From: Gammaproteobacteria bacterium
GTDB taxonomy: Bacteria > Pseudomonadota > Gammaproteobacteria > Natronospirales > REEB76
NCBI GenBank assembly: GCA_028870845.1
Contig: JAGWOR010000005.1
Location: 1 to 64,000, forward strand
DNA length: 64,000 nt
Direction: 5' to 3'
Shown piece after piece: positions 46,169 through 54,820 of this stretch. The notes under the pieces were generated by a model. The model was not told where the DNA came from. It was given only the letters and a program-made list of their open reading frames with translations, and made no database searches. A program made the position numbers and the translations under genes. Position 1 is the first letter of the stretch; the number at the start of each line of letters is the position of its first letter.

Positions 46169-47400
46169 TTTCCACTCCCTGTGACAGTCAGGCGGCCCGT
46201 GGTGTTTCCGGAACTGGTATTCAGCGAATCCATTTGCACGTGCAGGGCTGGATTTCTGGCCAGCAGGTCTTTCATGTTGTTCAGCGAATCGATATTGTCG
46301 GCCTGTACCTGAAGCTCCAGGTTGCCGTTATGGAAGCTGAAACTCTGGATCTGCACGCTGTGCTGGGTCTGCAACGCAGTGCCCACATCCGTAAGCATCA
46401 CCAGTAGCCCTTCGGAATTCGTGCCACTACCCGTCAACTGCGCAAGACGTTGCTGTATCTGTGCCTGCGGATCCACCATGCGCGTCACATTCGGCAAGGC
46501 CTGATGGAACAGCACGCCAACTTGGTTATTCAGCTGTGAAATTTCGCGTCGCAGCTTAAACTCGCTTATTGCCTGCTGGATAACGAACACCGAGGCGAAA
46601 ACCGCAAGCAACAAGGCTGCTATACGCCATCGGTTCCAGTGCGCAGTCGCGCTGTCCTGCAAAATAAAATCGCCTTGCAGGAGATTGATGGCCCGGGTTT
46701 CACGCGCATTCCCGGCCATCAGTGAGATGGGGCCGGCGCTTAATGGGCGGTAGGTGACCTCGAGCTGCATAGCAGAGAGCATTTCGCGTACTTCAGGCGG
46801 AAGCGCTTCTTCAGCTGCGTATACCAGCGCTGCGGTACAGGCTTCGGCCGCAGACAGTGCAGACAGGTGTTTCTGTACCATAAAGGCAAGCAACGACTGT
46901 TCCACCGAGATAGCGGTGCCATCCGGAAACCGAATCAATGTTTGCCGGTCGTCGGGCGCCATCACCAGGGTTTTTTCGCGCACTGGCAATGTCAATACGT
47001 CAGGCAGCATTTCAGCCGGTATCAGCCCGGCGTCGGTGAGTTCATGCTGCCATTGCTGCATCCGGGTTTTTGTAACCACGGCAACCGGGTAACCCTGCGC
47101 ATCACGTGTACCGACGGCAAAATGCAAGTTGTCCACATCCTGGGCCAGCCGGTCTTCCAGGGCGAATGGCACAGCCTGCAGAATCTTCTGGCTATTGCTG
47201 CTGGGTATGTTGGCGTGCAGCAGCAGCACGGCGGAGCCAGGCACACACACGCGCAAGCGCCTGCCACTGGCAGAGGCTGCTGCATCCTGCAGCGTACCGC
47301 TGTGGAACTGGCCCATGCTGTTGCCAAAGGCGTCCACCACCAGCCATTGCGCCGGTCGCCCGGAATCTGGCATGCGCAGCAGCAGTGTTTCACTCATCAC
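46165..47400 (-). CDS. gspL: Type II secretion system protein L
   Basis: GspL cytoplasmic domain ('KILQAVPFALEDRLAQDVDNLHFAVG') plus C-terminal TM/periplasmic domain. Confidence 0.94.
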   Translation of the reverse strand: MMSETLLLRMPDSGRPAQWLVVDAFGNSMGQFHSGTLQDAAASASGRRLRVCVPGSAVLLLHANIPSSNSQKILQAVPFALEDRLAQDVDNLHFAVGTRDAQGYPVAVVTKTRMQQWQHELTDAGLIPAEMLPDVLTLPVREKTLVMAPDDRQTLIRFPDGTAISVEQSLLAFMVQKHLSALSAAEACTAALVYAAEEALPPEVREMLSAMQLEVTYRPLSAGPISLMAGNARETRAINLLQGDFILQDSATAHWNRWRIAALLLAVFASVFVIQQAISEFKLRREISQLNNQVGVLFHQALPNVTRMVDPQAQIQQRLAQLTGSGTNSEGLLVMLTDVGTALQTQHSVQIQSFSFHNGNLELQVQADNIDSLNNMKDLLARNPALHVQMDSLNTSSGNTTGRLTVTGSGK

Positions 47401-48380
47401 AAGATCCCAAAAGTGCGCCGAATGGCGATGGTGGTGCCATTGGAAGCGCGGTACAGCAAACTGTACAGGGTGAATTCGGTGCTGCCAATCTGCACGCGCA
47501 CGGTGAGGAGAAAGTAGCTGCTAGCCAGGCCGGGTTTGAGTCCAACCGCCAGGGTTCGCTGCAACAGGTTCTGCAATTCGCCGACCGAGACGAATACTTG
47601 CTGTTGGCGTGCCTGCACGGCCGCCGCCGCCGCGCCCTGGGAAATTCCCTCGCTCAGCGAGGCCAGCACCGGGGCCGGCGCGGTGTTGATGTTGACACTC
47701 GTGGGTTGTCCGGGCGCGCCAGGCGCCGCGTCGGGTGCATGCAAGGGCAGGGCGCAGACGTAGGGCAGGAGCGCGGCATATACCTGTGGCGTTACGCCTT
47801 TTACCAGCAGCAATTCGCTGACATCGGTCATGGGCTGCTCCGCGGCCAGGTAAGGCGGTGCCAGCTGGGAATAGAACTCGTCCTTGGCTCCGCCGGGATA
47901 ATGCGGCTGATCACCGGCGTTCACCCAGTCGGTGACTGCATTGGCGATTCCGGGGTCCAGATTCAGCCCAATCAGCAGGCGCTGGAACTGCGCTAAAGCC
48001 GCGCTGGACTGGGCGGCATTGGCTGCCGCCAGGTTGTTGATATTGAACAGGCCTTGTAAATCCTGCAGGTGCCCGGAAAGTGTCCCGCCCTCGATGGGCA
48101 AGGGTGGCAATTGTGTGGCCCAGCTCTGGTTCATATTGATCAGCTCACCATGCTTCTGAAAGTCGCGCAACAGAATCTGCTCCGCCCAGGCTTCGGCACC
48201 CAGTGCATATTCCATCGCCTGATCCCCTTGCTTGATGTTGGCAAAACGCCGGATATCCAGCTCGCGGTCCCAAATCATGGATGTGGCCAGCATGGCGCCG
48301 ATGGCAAGCACCACCATGGCCACCAGCAAAGCAACACCGCGCTGCCTTGCGTCTGGAGTCATCCTGGTTCCGGTACTCAT
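47397..48380 (-). CDS. gspK: Type II secretion minor pseudopilin GspK
   Basis: 'RQRGVALLVAMVVLAIGAMLATSMIWDRELDIRRFANIKQGDQAMEYALGAEAWAEQIL' and 'DLQGLFNINNL'. Confidence 0.95.
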   Translation of the reverse strand: MSTGTRMTPDARQRGVALLVAMVVLAIGAMLATSMIWDRELDIRRFANIKQGDQAMEYALGAEAWAEQILLRDFQKHGELINMNQSWATQLPPLPIEGGTLSGHLQDLQGLFNINNLAAANAAQSSAALAQFQRLLIGLNLDPGIANAVTDWVNAGDQPHYPGGAKDEFYSQLAPPYLAAEQPMTDVSELLLVKGVTPQVYAALLPYVCALPLHAPDAAPGAPGQPTSVNINTAPAPVLASLSEGISQGAAAAAVQARQQQVFVSVGELQNLLQRTLAVGLKPGLASSYFLLTVRVQIGSTEFTLYSLLYRASNGTTIAIRRTFGIL

Positions 48381-48994
48381 GGCTGTGACGCCACTTCGAT
48401 GATGCGGGTGATTCGTCCCCAATCCTTAAGGGTAACGTCGATTTCCACCGCCTTGGGAAGCTGCGCTAGATAGGCGCTGGCATCGGTATTCAGCGGCGGC
48501 CACTGCGGTTGCCACTGGCCATTGTTGTCCATGAAACTCACATCGAATTCCGATACCTCAGTCAACAAGTACTGCTTGGTCGGCGGCGTTTGCGCAGGAT
48601 TGTCGAGTTCCGGCCATGAGAGCCGGACCAGCTTGTCATTATCCAGTTCGTAGGCAACCCGCTGCTCGGTGCTGCGCACGTCCGCCAGCGGATTGCTCCA
48701 CCCGCCCCGCGTGAAAGTTACCGGGGGGGTGTTTTGCGGGGCGCTGATCAGTGCCGCCAACGGCGTCTGGCTGAGAGGGTCGCGCACCGGGCGTGGTTCC
48801 AGCTGGCCGAAATCATTTGCCATGATTTCGAAAGCCTGTTGCACGATACGCAACCGGTTCATGACATCGCTGGTGCGTTCGCGCTGCCTGATCACACTAT
48901 CCAGTCCGCCGTAAGCCATGGCGGCAATCACGGCAAAAATCGCCACCGCCACCAGCAGTTCAACCAGGGTAAATCCGCGGATCGCGTGCTTCAT
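48377..48994 (-). CDS. gspJ: Type II secretion minor pseudopilin GspJ
   Basis: Prepilin motif 'RGFTLVELLVAVAIFAVIAAMAYGGLDSVIRQRE'. Confidence 0.95.
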   Translation of the reverse strand: MKHAIRGFTLVELLVAVAIFAVIAAMAYGGLDSVIRQRERTSDVMNRLRIVQQAFEIMANDFGQLEPRPVRDPLSQTPLAALISAPQNTPPVTFTRGGWSNPLADVRSTEQRVAYELDNDKLVRLSWPELDNPAQTPPTKQYLLTEVSEFDVSFMDNNGQWQPQWPPLNTDASAYLAQLPKAVEIDVTLKDWGRITRIIEVASQP

Positions 48995-49443
48995 GGAATT
49001 ACCGGGGTGCTGCCGGCGGATGGGCCTGATTGCGGTCCAGAGCTTCCCGGAGGCGGCAGTTGATGACTCTGGCCGATGAAGCCGGTGAGGCTGCTGAGTA
49101 CTTCATCCGGTGCAGCGGCACTGCTGACGTCGATGTCCACGCGCAGCAGATCCGGATCTGATGTGTCCTTGATCTTCGCTCGCCAGTTCCACTGTTCACC
49201 GGCCATGTCAGCATGGCCTTTCAAGGTGCCCAAGCTGGGCCAATTGGCTGATAGCCGCAGGCTGGCAAGCTCGTTCATCGCAACCCAGTGGGCGAAGGTC
49301 TCTTCTTTCAGTTCGGCGGCTGTGCGCGTGCTGGTGCCGGCGGTACCGATGACCGCGATCATGCCGATAGCCAGCACCGCCAGGGCAATTAGAACCTCCA
49401 GCAGGGTGAAACCCCGTGCGTTGTGCGCTGGACGGATCGGCAT
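48991..49443 (-). CDS. gspI: Type II secretion minor pseudopilin GspI
   Basis: 'ARGFTLLEVLIALAVLAIGMIAVIGTAG'. Confidence 0.94.
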   Translation of the reverse strand: MPIRPAHNARGFTLLEVLIALAVLAIGMIAVIGTAGTSTRTAAELKEETFAHWVAMNELASLRLSANWPSLGTLKGHADMAGEQWNWRAKIKDTSDPDLLRVDIDVSSAAAPDEVLSSLTGFIGQSHQLPPPGSSGPQSGPSAGSTPVIP

Positions 49444-49444
49444 A

Positions 49445-50014
49445 TCAGGAACTGCTGTGGTCGCCGGGCCGCTCGAGTCGGATGCCGTGCAACAAATCGC
49501 CGGTGATCACGTACTGGCTATCTTCGCTGTCGCCACTGACCGTGATCTTGAATGGGGTGATTTCTCCGCTCGACAGCAGCATGATCTGCGGTTTCAATGC
49601 CGGTTTGCCATTGTCAGAGTTGTCATCATTGCTTGAGCTGTCATCATTGTCCTGCTGCTTGTTGCTGGGCAATACAATCGGCGTGCCTTCCAGCTCCAGC
49701 TTGAGCGTCACGCTGCTGTCCACCTGCCTGGGCCGCAGCAGGTTGTCATCCTGGACCGGTTGCCATTTTTGCCCGTCGTAGATAAGAAATGTGTAAGCGT
49801 GCGGTGTCACCAGTAAACCGTACTGCTGCCCGCGCATGATGGCCTGCTGCGACACCAGATTGGTGAGATCCACAAGCTGTTCCGCGGCCTGCTTGGCGGC
49901 CTGATTGCCGCCCAGTGACCCGAGTGAAAGTACAGCGACTGCAGTGATGATGCTGACGATCACCAGCACCACCAGAATTTCGATCAGCGTGAACCCCTCA
50001 AATCGCGAAGGCAT
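49445..50014 (-). CDS. gspH: Type II secretion minor pseudopilin GspH
   Basis: 'EGFTLIEILVVLVIVSIITAVAVLSLGS' plus GspH-type C-terminal region; internal QQDNDDSSSNDDNSDNGK stretch. Confidence 0.9.
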   Translation of the reverse strand: MPSRFEGFTLIEILVVLVIVSIITAVAVLSLGSLGGNQAAKQAAEQLVDLTNLVSQQAIMRGQQYGLLVTPHAYTFLIYDGQKWQPVQDDNLLRPRQVDSSVTLKLELEGTPIVLPSNKQQDNDDSSSNDDNSDNGKPALKPQIMLLSSGEITPFKITVSGDSEDSQYVITGDLLHGIRLERPGDHSSS

Positions 50015-50041
50015 GGTGCTGCTCCAGCAGCGTGCAGAGCG

Positions 50042-50536
50042 TCAGGTTCCGCTGTTGCTATTGCTATTGCTGTTGTTGCCGTTGGCTCCTGACGTGCTGC
50101 TTCCATTGTCATCCTGCGTCCAGTTGCCGATAATGCCGGAGGCATTGGCGCCACCCGAAGGACCGTTGGGTCCGTAGGACCAGATATCGATCGGGCCATG
50201 CACCCCGGGATTCAGATACTGATAGGGATGGTCCCAAGGATCTATGGGCAATCGATCGAGATATTGCTTCCAGTGCGGCGGGATCGGATCAGTGCTCGGC
50301 TTCTGCACCAGTGCCATCAGGCCCTGGTCAGTGGTCGGATATACGTAGTTGTCGAGCTTGTACATTTCCAGGGCCGATTGCACTGCGCGGATGTCCTGCT
50401 TGGCCTTGACGATGCGCGCCTCGTCGGGTTTGTCCATGATTTTGGGCACGATGATGGAGGCCAGAATGCCTAGAATCACCACCACCACCATGACTTCAAT
50501 GAGGGTAAAACCTGATAGCTGTCTGCGTAACTGCAT
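50042..50536 (-). CDS. gspG: Type II secretion major pseudopilin GspG
   Basis: 'SGFTLIEVMVVVVILGILASIIVPKIMDKPDEARIVKAKQDIRAVQSALEMYKLDNYVYPTTDQGLMALV'; start set at MQLRRQLSG. Confidence 0.96.
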   Translation of the reverse strand: MQLRRQLSGFTLIEVMVVVVILGILASIIVPKIMDKPDEARIVKAKQDIRAVQSALEMYKLDNYVYPTTDQGLMALVQKPSTDPIPPHWKQYLDRLPIDPWDHPYQYLNPGVHGPIDIWSYGPNGPSGGANASGIIGNWTQDDNGSSTSGANGNNSNSNSNSGT

Positions 50537-50610
50537 GGTTGACCGGGACAAGTGGATTAGAGTGGATGGGAAAGTCAGGGTTAAATGATACCGCAATTGA
50601 ACTCGTTCAT

Positions 50611-51234
50611 ATGCACATGACCATGAGTCGTCCGCAGGGTTCCCGGTGGCGTTGGCAATCCTGGTGGCCGATTCTGGCCATCGTGGTGCCCTGCACGCTG
50701 CTGAATCTGGGCGGTGAGCCGGTGCGCCAGTTGCTGGAATATGACCGCGCCGGCATCCTGCGGGGCCAATGGTGGCGGATTTTCACCGGGAATTTCGTGC
50801 ATCTGGGCTGGAGCCACCTGGCAGAGGACATGGCGGGCTACACGCTGCTATGCCTGCTGCTGCAGGAGGTGTTGCCGGGCTGGCGTGCTCCGCTCGTGGT
50901 GGTGTTGGGCGCCATGGGTGTAGGCAGCGGATTATTGCTGGCTGACCCTCAACTGGGTTGGTACCTGGGCATCTCCGGCGCCCTGAATACGCTATGGATC
51001 GCCGGTGCCATGCGGCTTATGCGCCAGCGGGATTGGGTAGGCTGGGTATTGGCGGTATTTCTCGTAGCGAAGCTCGTTTATGAGCAGCTCTGCGGGCCAT
51101 TGCCATGGACCGTGGCCACCACTGGTGGTCCTGTGGCGGTTGACTCACATCTCTATGGCGCCTGTACGGGCGCCATCCTGGGACTGGTGATGACGCTTAT
51201 GCCACGCTCGAACACTCGGCCAGGACGACTATAA
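50611..51234 (+). CDS. rrtA: Rhombosortase-like rhomboid intramembrane serine protease
   Basis: 'LRGQWWRIFTGNFVHLGWSHLAEDMAGYTLL', catalytic GxSG 'GISGALNTLWIAGA', catalytic His 'VAVDSHLYGACTGAILGL'. Confidence 0.82.
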   Translation: MHMTMSRPQGSRWRWQSWWPILAIVVPCTLLNLGGEPVRQLLEYDRAGILRGQWWRIFTGNFVHLGWSHLAEDMAGYTLLCLLLQEVLPGWRAPLVVVLGAMGVGSGLLLADPQLGWYLGISGALNTLWIAGAMRLMRQRDWVGWVLAVFLVAKLVYEQLCGPLPWTVATTGGPVAVDSHLYGACTGAILGLVMTLMPRSNTRPGRL

Positions 51235-51260
51235 TCCGCCACTCCCAAGGAGATTTGCGT

Positions 51261-52199
51261 ATGTCCATTGCCGTGGTTTTTCCTGGCCAAGGATCACAAG
51301 CTGTCGGCATGCTCGCCGAATTGGGAAATACATACCCTGTTATTAAACAAACAGTTGCAGAAGCTTCCAAGAAACTGGATTATGACCTTTGGGAGCTGAT
51401 GCAGGCCGGACCTGAGGAACGCCTGAACTCCACCGCCCATACCCAGCCAGCTTTGCTGGCGGCCGGGGTGGCGATTTGGCGCCTGTGGGAGTCACAGGCT
51501 GGGCCCGGACCGGCATATATGGCGGGCCACAGCTTGGGCGAATATACCGCCTTGGTATGTGCCGGAGCCCTGGACTTTGCCACCGCCATCCAGCTGGTGG
51601 AATTCCGCGGCGTTGCCATGCAGGCGGCGGTTCCCGCGGGTACTGGCGCCATGGCTGCGGTGCTGGGGCTGGAGGATCAAGCTGTCATGGAGGCCTGCCG
51701 CACCGCCGCTGACGGACAGGTGGTTGCACCGGCCAACTACAATGCTCCAGGGCAGGTGGTGATTGCCGGGCACCGGCAGGCCGTGGATCGGGCCGGCCAG
51801 ACCTGCAAACAAAGGGGCGCGAAACGGGTTATCCCATTGGCGGTCAGCGTTCCCTCCCATTGCGCCCTGATGCGGCCGGCAGCCGAGCAATTGGGTGCCC
51901 GGCTGAGTGGCACAACATTCCAGCCGCCCGCGATCCCGGTTCTCCACAATCAGGACGTTTCAGACCATGCGGATGCCGAAGGTATACGCAAAGCGCTCAC
52001 GGCGCAGTTGTACAGTCCGGTACGCTGGGTGGAAACAGTCAGATTTTTGGCAAGCCATGGGGTTACCCAGTTGGTGGAAATGGGTCCCGGCGGCGTGCTG
52101 GCCGGCTTGGGCCGGCGCATTGATAAATCGCTAAAAACCTGCGCGGTGGACAGTCCGGCCAACCTGGCCAGCGCACTGGCGCAAGTACACGAGGTTTGA
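51261..52199 (+). CDS. fabD: Malonyl-CoA:ACP transacylase
   Basis: 'VVFPGQGSQAVGML', 'MAGHSLGEYTALVCAGALDF'; SD AAGGAGA. Confidence 0.97.
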   Translation: MSIAVVFPGQGSQAVGMLAELGNTYPVIKQTVAEASKKLDYDLWELMQAGPEERLNSTAHTQPALLAAGVAIWRLWESQAGPGPAYMAGHSLGEYTALVCAGALDFATAIQLVEFRGVAMQAAVPAGTGAMAAVLGLEDQAVMEACRTAADGQVVAPANYNAPGQVVIAGHRQAVDRAGQTCKQRGAKRVIPLAVSVPSHCALMRPAAEQLGARLSGTTFQPPAIPVLHNQDVSDHADAEGIRKALTAQLYSPVRWVETVRFLASHGVTQLVEMGPGGVLAGLGRRIDKSLKTCAVDSPANLASALAQVHEV

Positions 52200-52201
52200 G
52201 A

Positions 52202-52942
52202 ATGTTACATGAGGCAATCGCCCTGGTTACCGGCAGCAGCCGTGGCATCGGCAAAGCCATCGCCATGGCGCTCGGCCAGGCCGGCGCCACCGTGATAGGC
52301 ACCTCCACAACCCCTGACGGCGCGGCTCATATTGGCAGCTACCTGACAGCCGCCGGTATCAAAGGCAGGGGATGCGTCCTGGATGTGGCTGACGCCCAGG
52401 GGGTGGATGACACCGTCAAGGCCGTGGCCAGCGAGTACGGCGACGTGACCATCCTGGTGAACAATGCCGGCATTACCCGCGACACGCTGTTGCTGCGCAT
52501 GCAGGAGCAGGATTGGGACGCGGTCATCGATACCGACCTGGGTTCCGTTTTCCGGCTCTCCAAGGCCTGCCTGCGCGGCATGATGAAGGCCCGCCACGGG
52601 CGTATCATCAATATATCGTCCGTCGTCGGCGCCACCGGCAACCCCGGGCAGGCAAACTACTGCGCCGCCAAGGCCGGTATTATCGGTTTTACCAAATCAC
52701 TGGCCCGTGAAATCGGCTCCAGAAACATTACCGTAAACTGCATTGCTCCGGGATTTATCGATACCGACATGACGCGGGCGCTGAATCCGGAACAGCGCAA
52801 CAGCATGATCAGCCAGATTCCCTTGCAGCGGCTGGGAACGCCCGAAGACATTGCCCAGGCCGTGCTGTTTCTGTCATCAGCTGCCGCGGCCTATATCACC
52901 GGGGAAACCCTGCATGTCAACGGCGGCATGCATATGGCCTGA
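52202..52942 (+). CDS. fabG: 3-oxoacyl-ACP reductase FabG
   Basis: '[31 protein letters not shown]', '[40 protein letters not shown]'. Confidence 0.97.
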   Translation: MLHEAIALVTGSSRGIGKAIAMALGQAGATVIGTSTTPDGAAHIGSYLTAAGIKGRGCVLDVADAQGVDDTVKAVASEYGDVTILVNNAGITRDTLLLRMQEQDWDAVIDTDLGSVFRLSKACLRGMMKARHGRIINISSVVGATGNPGQANYCAAKAGIIGFTKSLAREIGSRNITVNCIAPGFIDTDMTRALNPEQRNSMISQIPLQRLGTPEDIAQAVLFLSSAAAAYITGETLHVNGGMHMA

Positions 52943-53011
52943 ACCCGGCGCCGGATGCATACAACCGGCGGTGGCGGCGGGCAAAGGATTTCACTACAAT
53001 ACCGCCCCCAG

Positions 53012-53033
53012 TTTGCCGGTTTTGGCCGGCAAA
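53012..53033. promoter_or_regulatory. Perfect inverted repeat in acpP 5' region
   Basis: TTTGCCGG-TTTTGG-CCGGCAAA, 34 nt before acpP ATG. Confidence 0.5.
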
Positions 53034-53067
53034 GCTGATTTCGTCACTTAGGGAGGTCCCTTCAGCC

Positions 53068-53310
53068 ATGAGTAGCATCGAAGAACGCGTAAAGAAGATC
53101 GTCGTAGAACAACTGGGTGTCAAAGAAGAACAGGTCACCCTGCAGGCTTCTTTTGTGGACGATCTGGGTGCTGACTCCCTGGATACTGTCGAACTGGTAA
53201 TGGCCTTGGAGGAGGAGTTCGAATGCGAAATCCCCGACGAAGAGGCTGAAAAAATCACCACGGTAGGGCAGGCAGTCGATTACATCAAGGAACACCTGCC
53301 GAACGCCTAA
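53068..53310 (+). CDS. acpP: Acyl carrier protein
   Basis: '[73 protein letters not shown]'. Confidence 0.99.
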   Translation: MSSIEERVKKIVVEQLGVKEEQVTLQASFVDDLGADSLDTVELVMALEEEFECEIPDEEAEKITTVGQAVDYIKEHLPNA

Positions 53311-53332
53311 GTGCCTGATTTGCCTGCACAGA

Positions 53333-53360
53333 GCCGTTGTCCCCGCAAGGTGGCAACGGC
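53333..53360 (+). other. Hairpin with GCAA (GNRA) tetraloop between acpP and fabF
   Basis: GCCGTTG-TCCCC-GCAA-GGTGG-CAACGGC; weak T-rich stretch after it. Confidence 0.5.
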
Positions 53361-53411
53361 CTTGTCATTTCTTATACTCTGCTAAAGCCTTTACCTGAAA
53401 GGATTGGGGCT

Positions 53412-54656
53412 GTGACCAAACGTCGCGTAGTGGTAACGGGTCTGGGGATCATTTCTCCGGTTGGTAATACCGTGGAAACAGCCTGGCAGATGGTGCTTGC
53501 CGGCAAGAGCGGCGTCGGGCCGATCACCCATTTTGACGCCAGCAGCTACACGACCCGGATTGCGGCTGAAGTGAAAAACTTCGACCCTGCGCAGTACATC
53601 GAACCGAAAGACATCAAGAAAATGGACCCGTTCATACATTACGGGGTGGCGGCTTCCATGCAGGCGGTCAAGGATTCCGGACTCGAAGTCACCGAAGCCA
53701 ACGCGGCCCGTATCGGCGCCGCCATCGGTGCCGGCATCGGCGGACTCACCAACATCGAGAAAGCCCATGCTTCGATTCTGGAAACCGGCGGACCGCGCCG
53801 GGTATCGCCGTTTTTCGTGCCATCGAGCATCATCAACATGATCGCCGGGCAGTTGTCCATCCATTACGGCTTCAAGGGTCCGAATATCGCCATCGTCACC
53901 GCCTGCACCACCGCCAACCACAACATCGGCTTCGGAATGCGCTGCATCCAATACGGCGATGCCGACGTCATGATCACCGGGGGAGCGGAAATGGCGGTGA
54001 CGCCGCTGGGAGTTGCCGGTTTCTGCGCTGCCCGCGCGCTATCCACGCGCAACGATGCGCCGGAGAAAGCCAGCCGCCCCTGGGACCGGGACCGGGACGG
54101 GTTCATATTGGGCGAAGGCGCCGGCATCCTGGTGCTGGAGGAACTGCAACATGCCAGAAAGCGCGGCGCCAGGATTTATGCCGAGCTGCTGGGTTTCGGC
54201 ATGAGTGGTGACGCCTACCACATGACCGCACCGCCCGAAGACGGTGAGGGTGCCCGGTTGTGCATGGAAAATTCATTGCATGATGCAGGCCTGCGTCCGG
54301 AGCAGGTGCAATACATCAACGCCCATGGCACCTCCACGCTGGTGGGCGACAAAGGCGAAAGCATCGCCATCCAGCGCGCCTTCGGTGAACATGCCAAAAA
54401 ACTTGCCGTCAGCTCCACTAAGTCCATGACCGGGCATCTGCTGGGCGCGGCTGGCGGCGTTGAGGCGATTTTCAGCATCCTGGCGCTGCGCGACCAGGTG
54501 GCACCTCCGACCATCAATCTCGAGCATCCCGGCGACGGCTGTGACCTGGACTATGTCCCGGGCACGGCGCGCCGCATGAATATGGACACGGTGTTGTCCA
54601 ATTCATTCGGCTTCGGCGGCACCAATGGCACGCTGGTGTTCCGGCAATTCAGCTGA
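53412..54656 (+). CDS. fabF: 3-oxoacyl-ACP synthase II (GTG start)
   Basis: '[25 protein letters not shown]', '[52 protein letters not shown]'. Confidence 0.97.
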   Translation: MTKRRVVVTGLGIISPVGNTVETAWQMVLAGKSGVGPITHFDASSYTTRIAAEVKNFDPAQYIEPKDIKKMDPFIHYGVAASMQAVKDSGLEVTEANAARIGAAIGAGIGGLTNIEKAHASILETGGPRRVSPFFVPSSIINMIAGQLSIHYGFKGPNIAIVTACTTANHNIGFGMRCIQYGDADVMITGGAEMAVTPLGVAGFCAARALSTRNDAPEKASRPWDRDRDGFILGEGAGILVLEELQHARKRGARIYAELLGFGMSGDAYHMTAPPEDGEGARLCMENSLHDAGLRPEQVQYINAHGTSTLVGDKGESIAIQRAFGEHAKKLAVSSTKSMTGHLLGAAGGVEAIFSILALRDQVAPPTINLEHPGDGCDLDYVPGTARRMNMDTVLSNSFGFGGTNGTLVFRQFS

Positions 54657-54820
54657 TTTTCTGCAGCCCGATTGCATCAGAACTGGCTGCCGCCACAAGC
54701 CCGGACTAATTCCACCAGTACCGCGGCTGCTGGCTGGTGAAAAACAGGAAATTCCTTCGGAATCCGCCGTCAACCGCATGCTGAATCGGGCATTCGAATG
54801 CTGACAGGATCGCCATCGTA

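Noticed and set aside
47106-47996. 296-aa plus-strand ORF opposite gspL/gspK
   Set aside because: Overlaps two well-supported pseudopilin/T2SS genes; no domain signal
54657-54820. Possible pabC remnant between fabF and mltG
   Set aside because: Translating the gap gives no recognisable aminodeoxychorismate lyase motif
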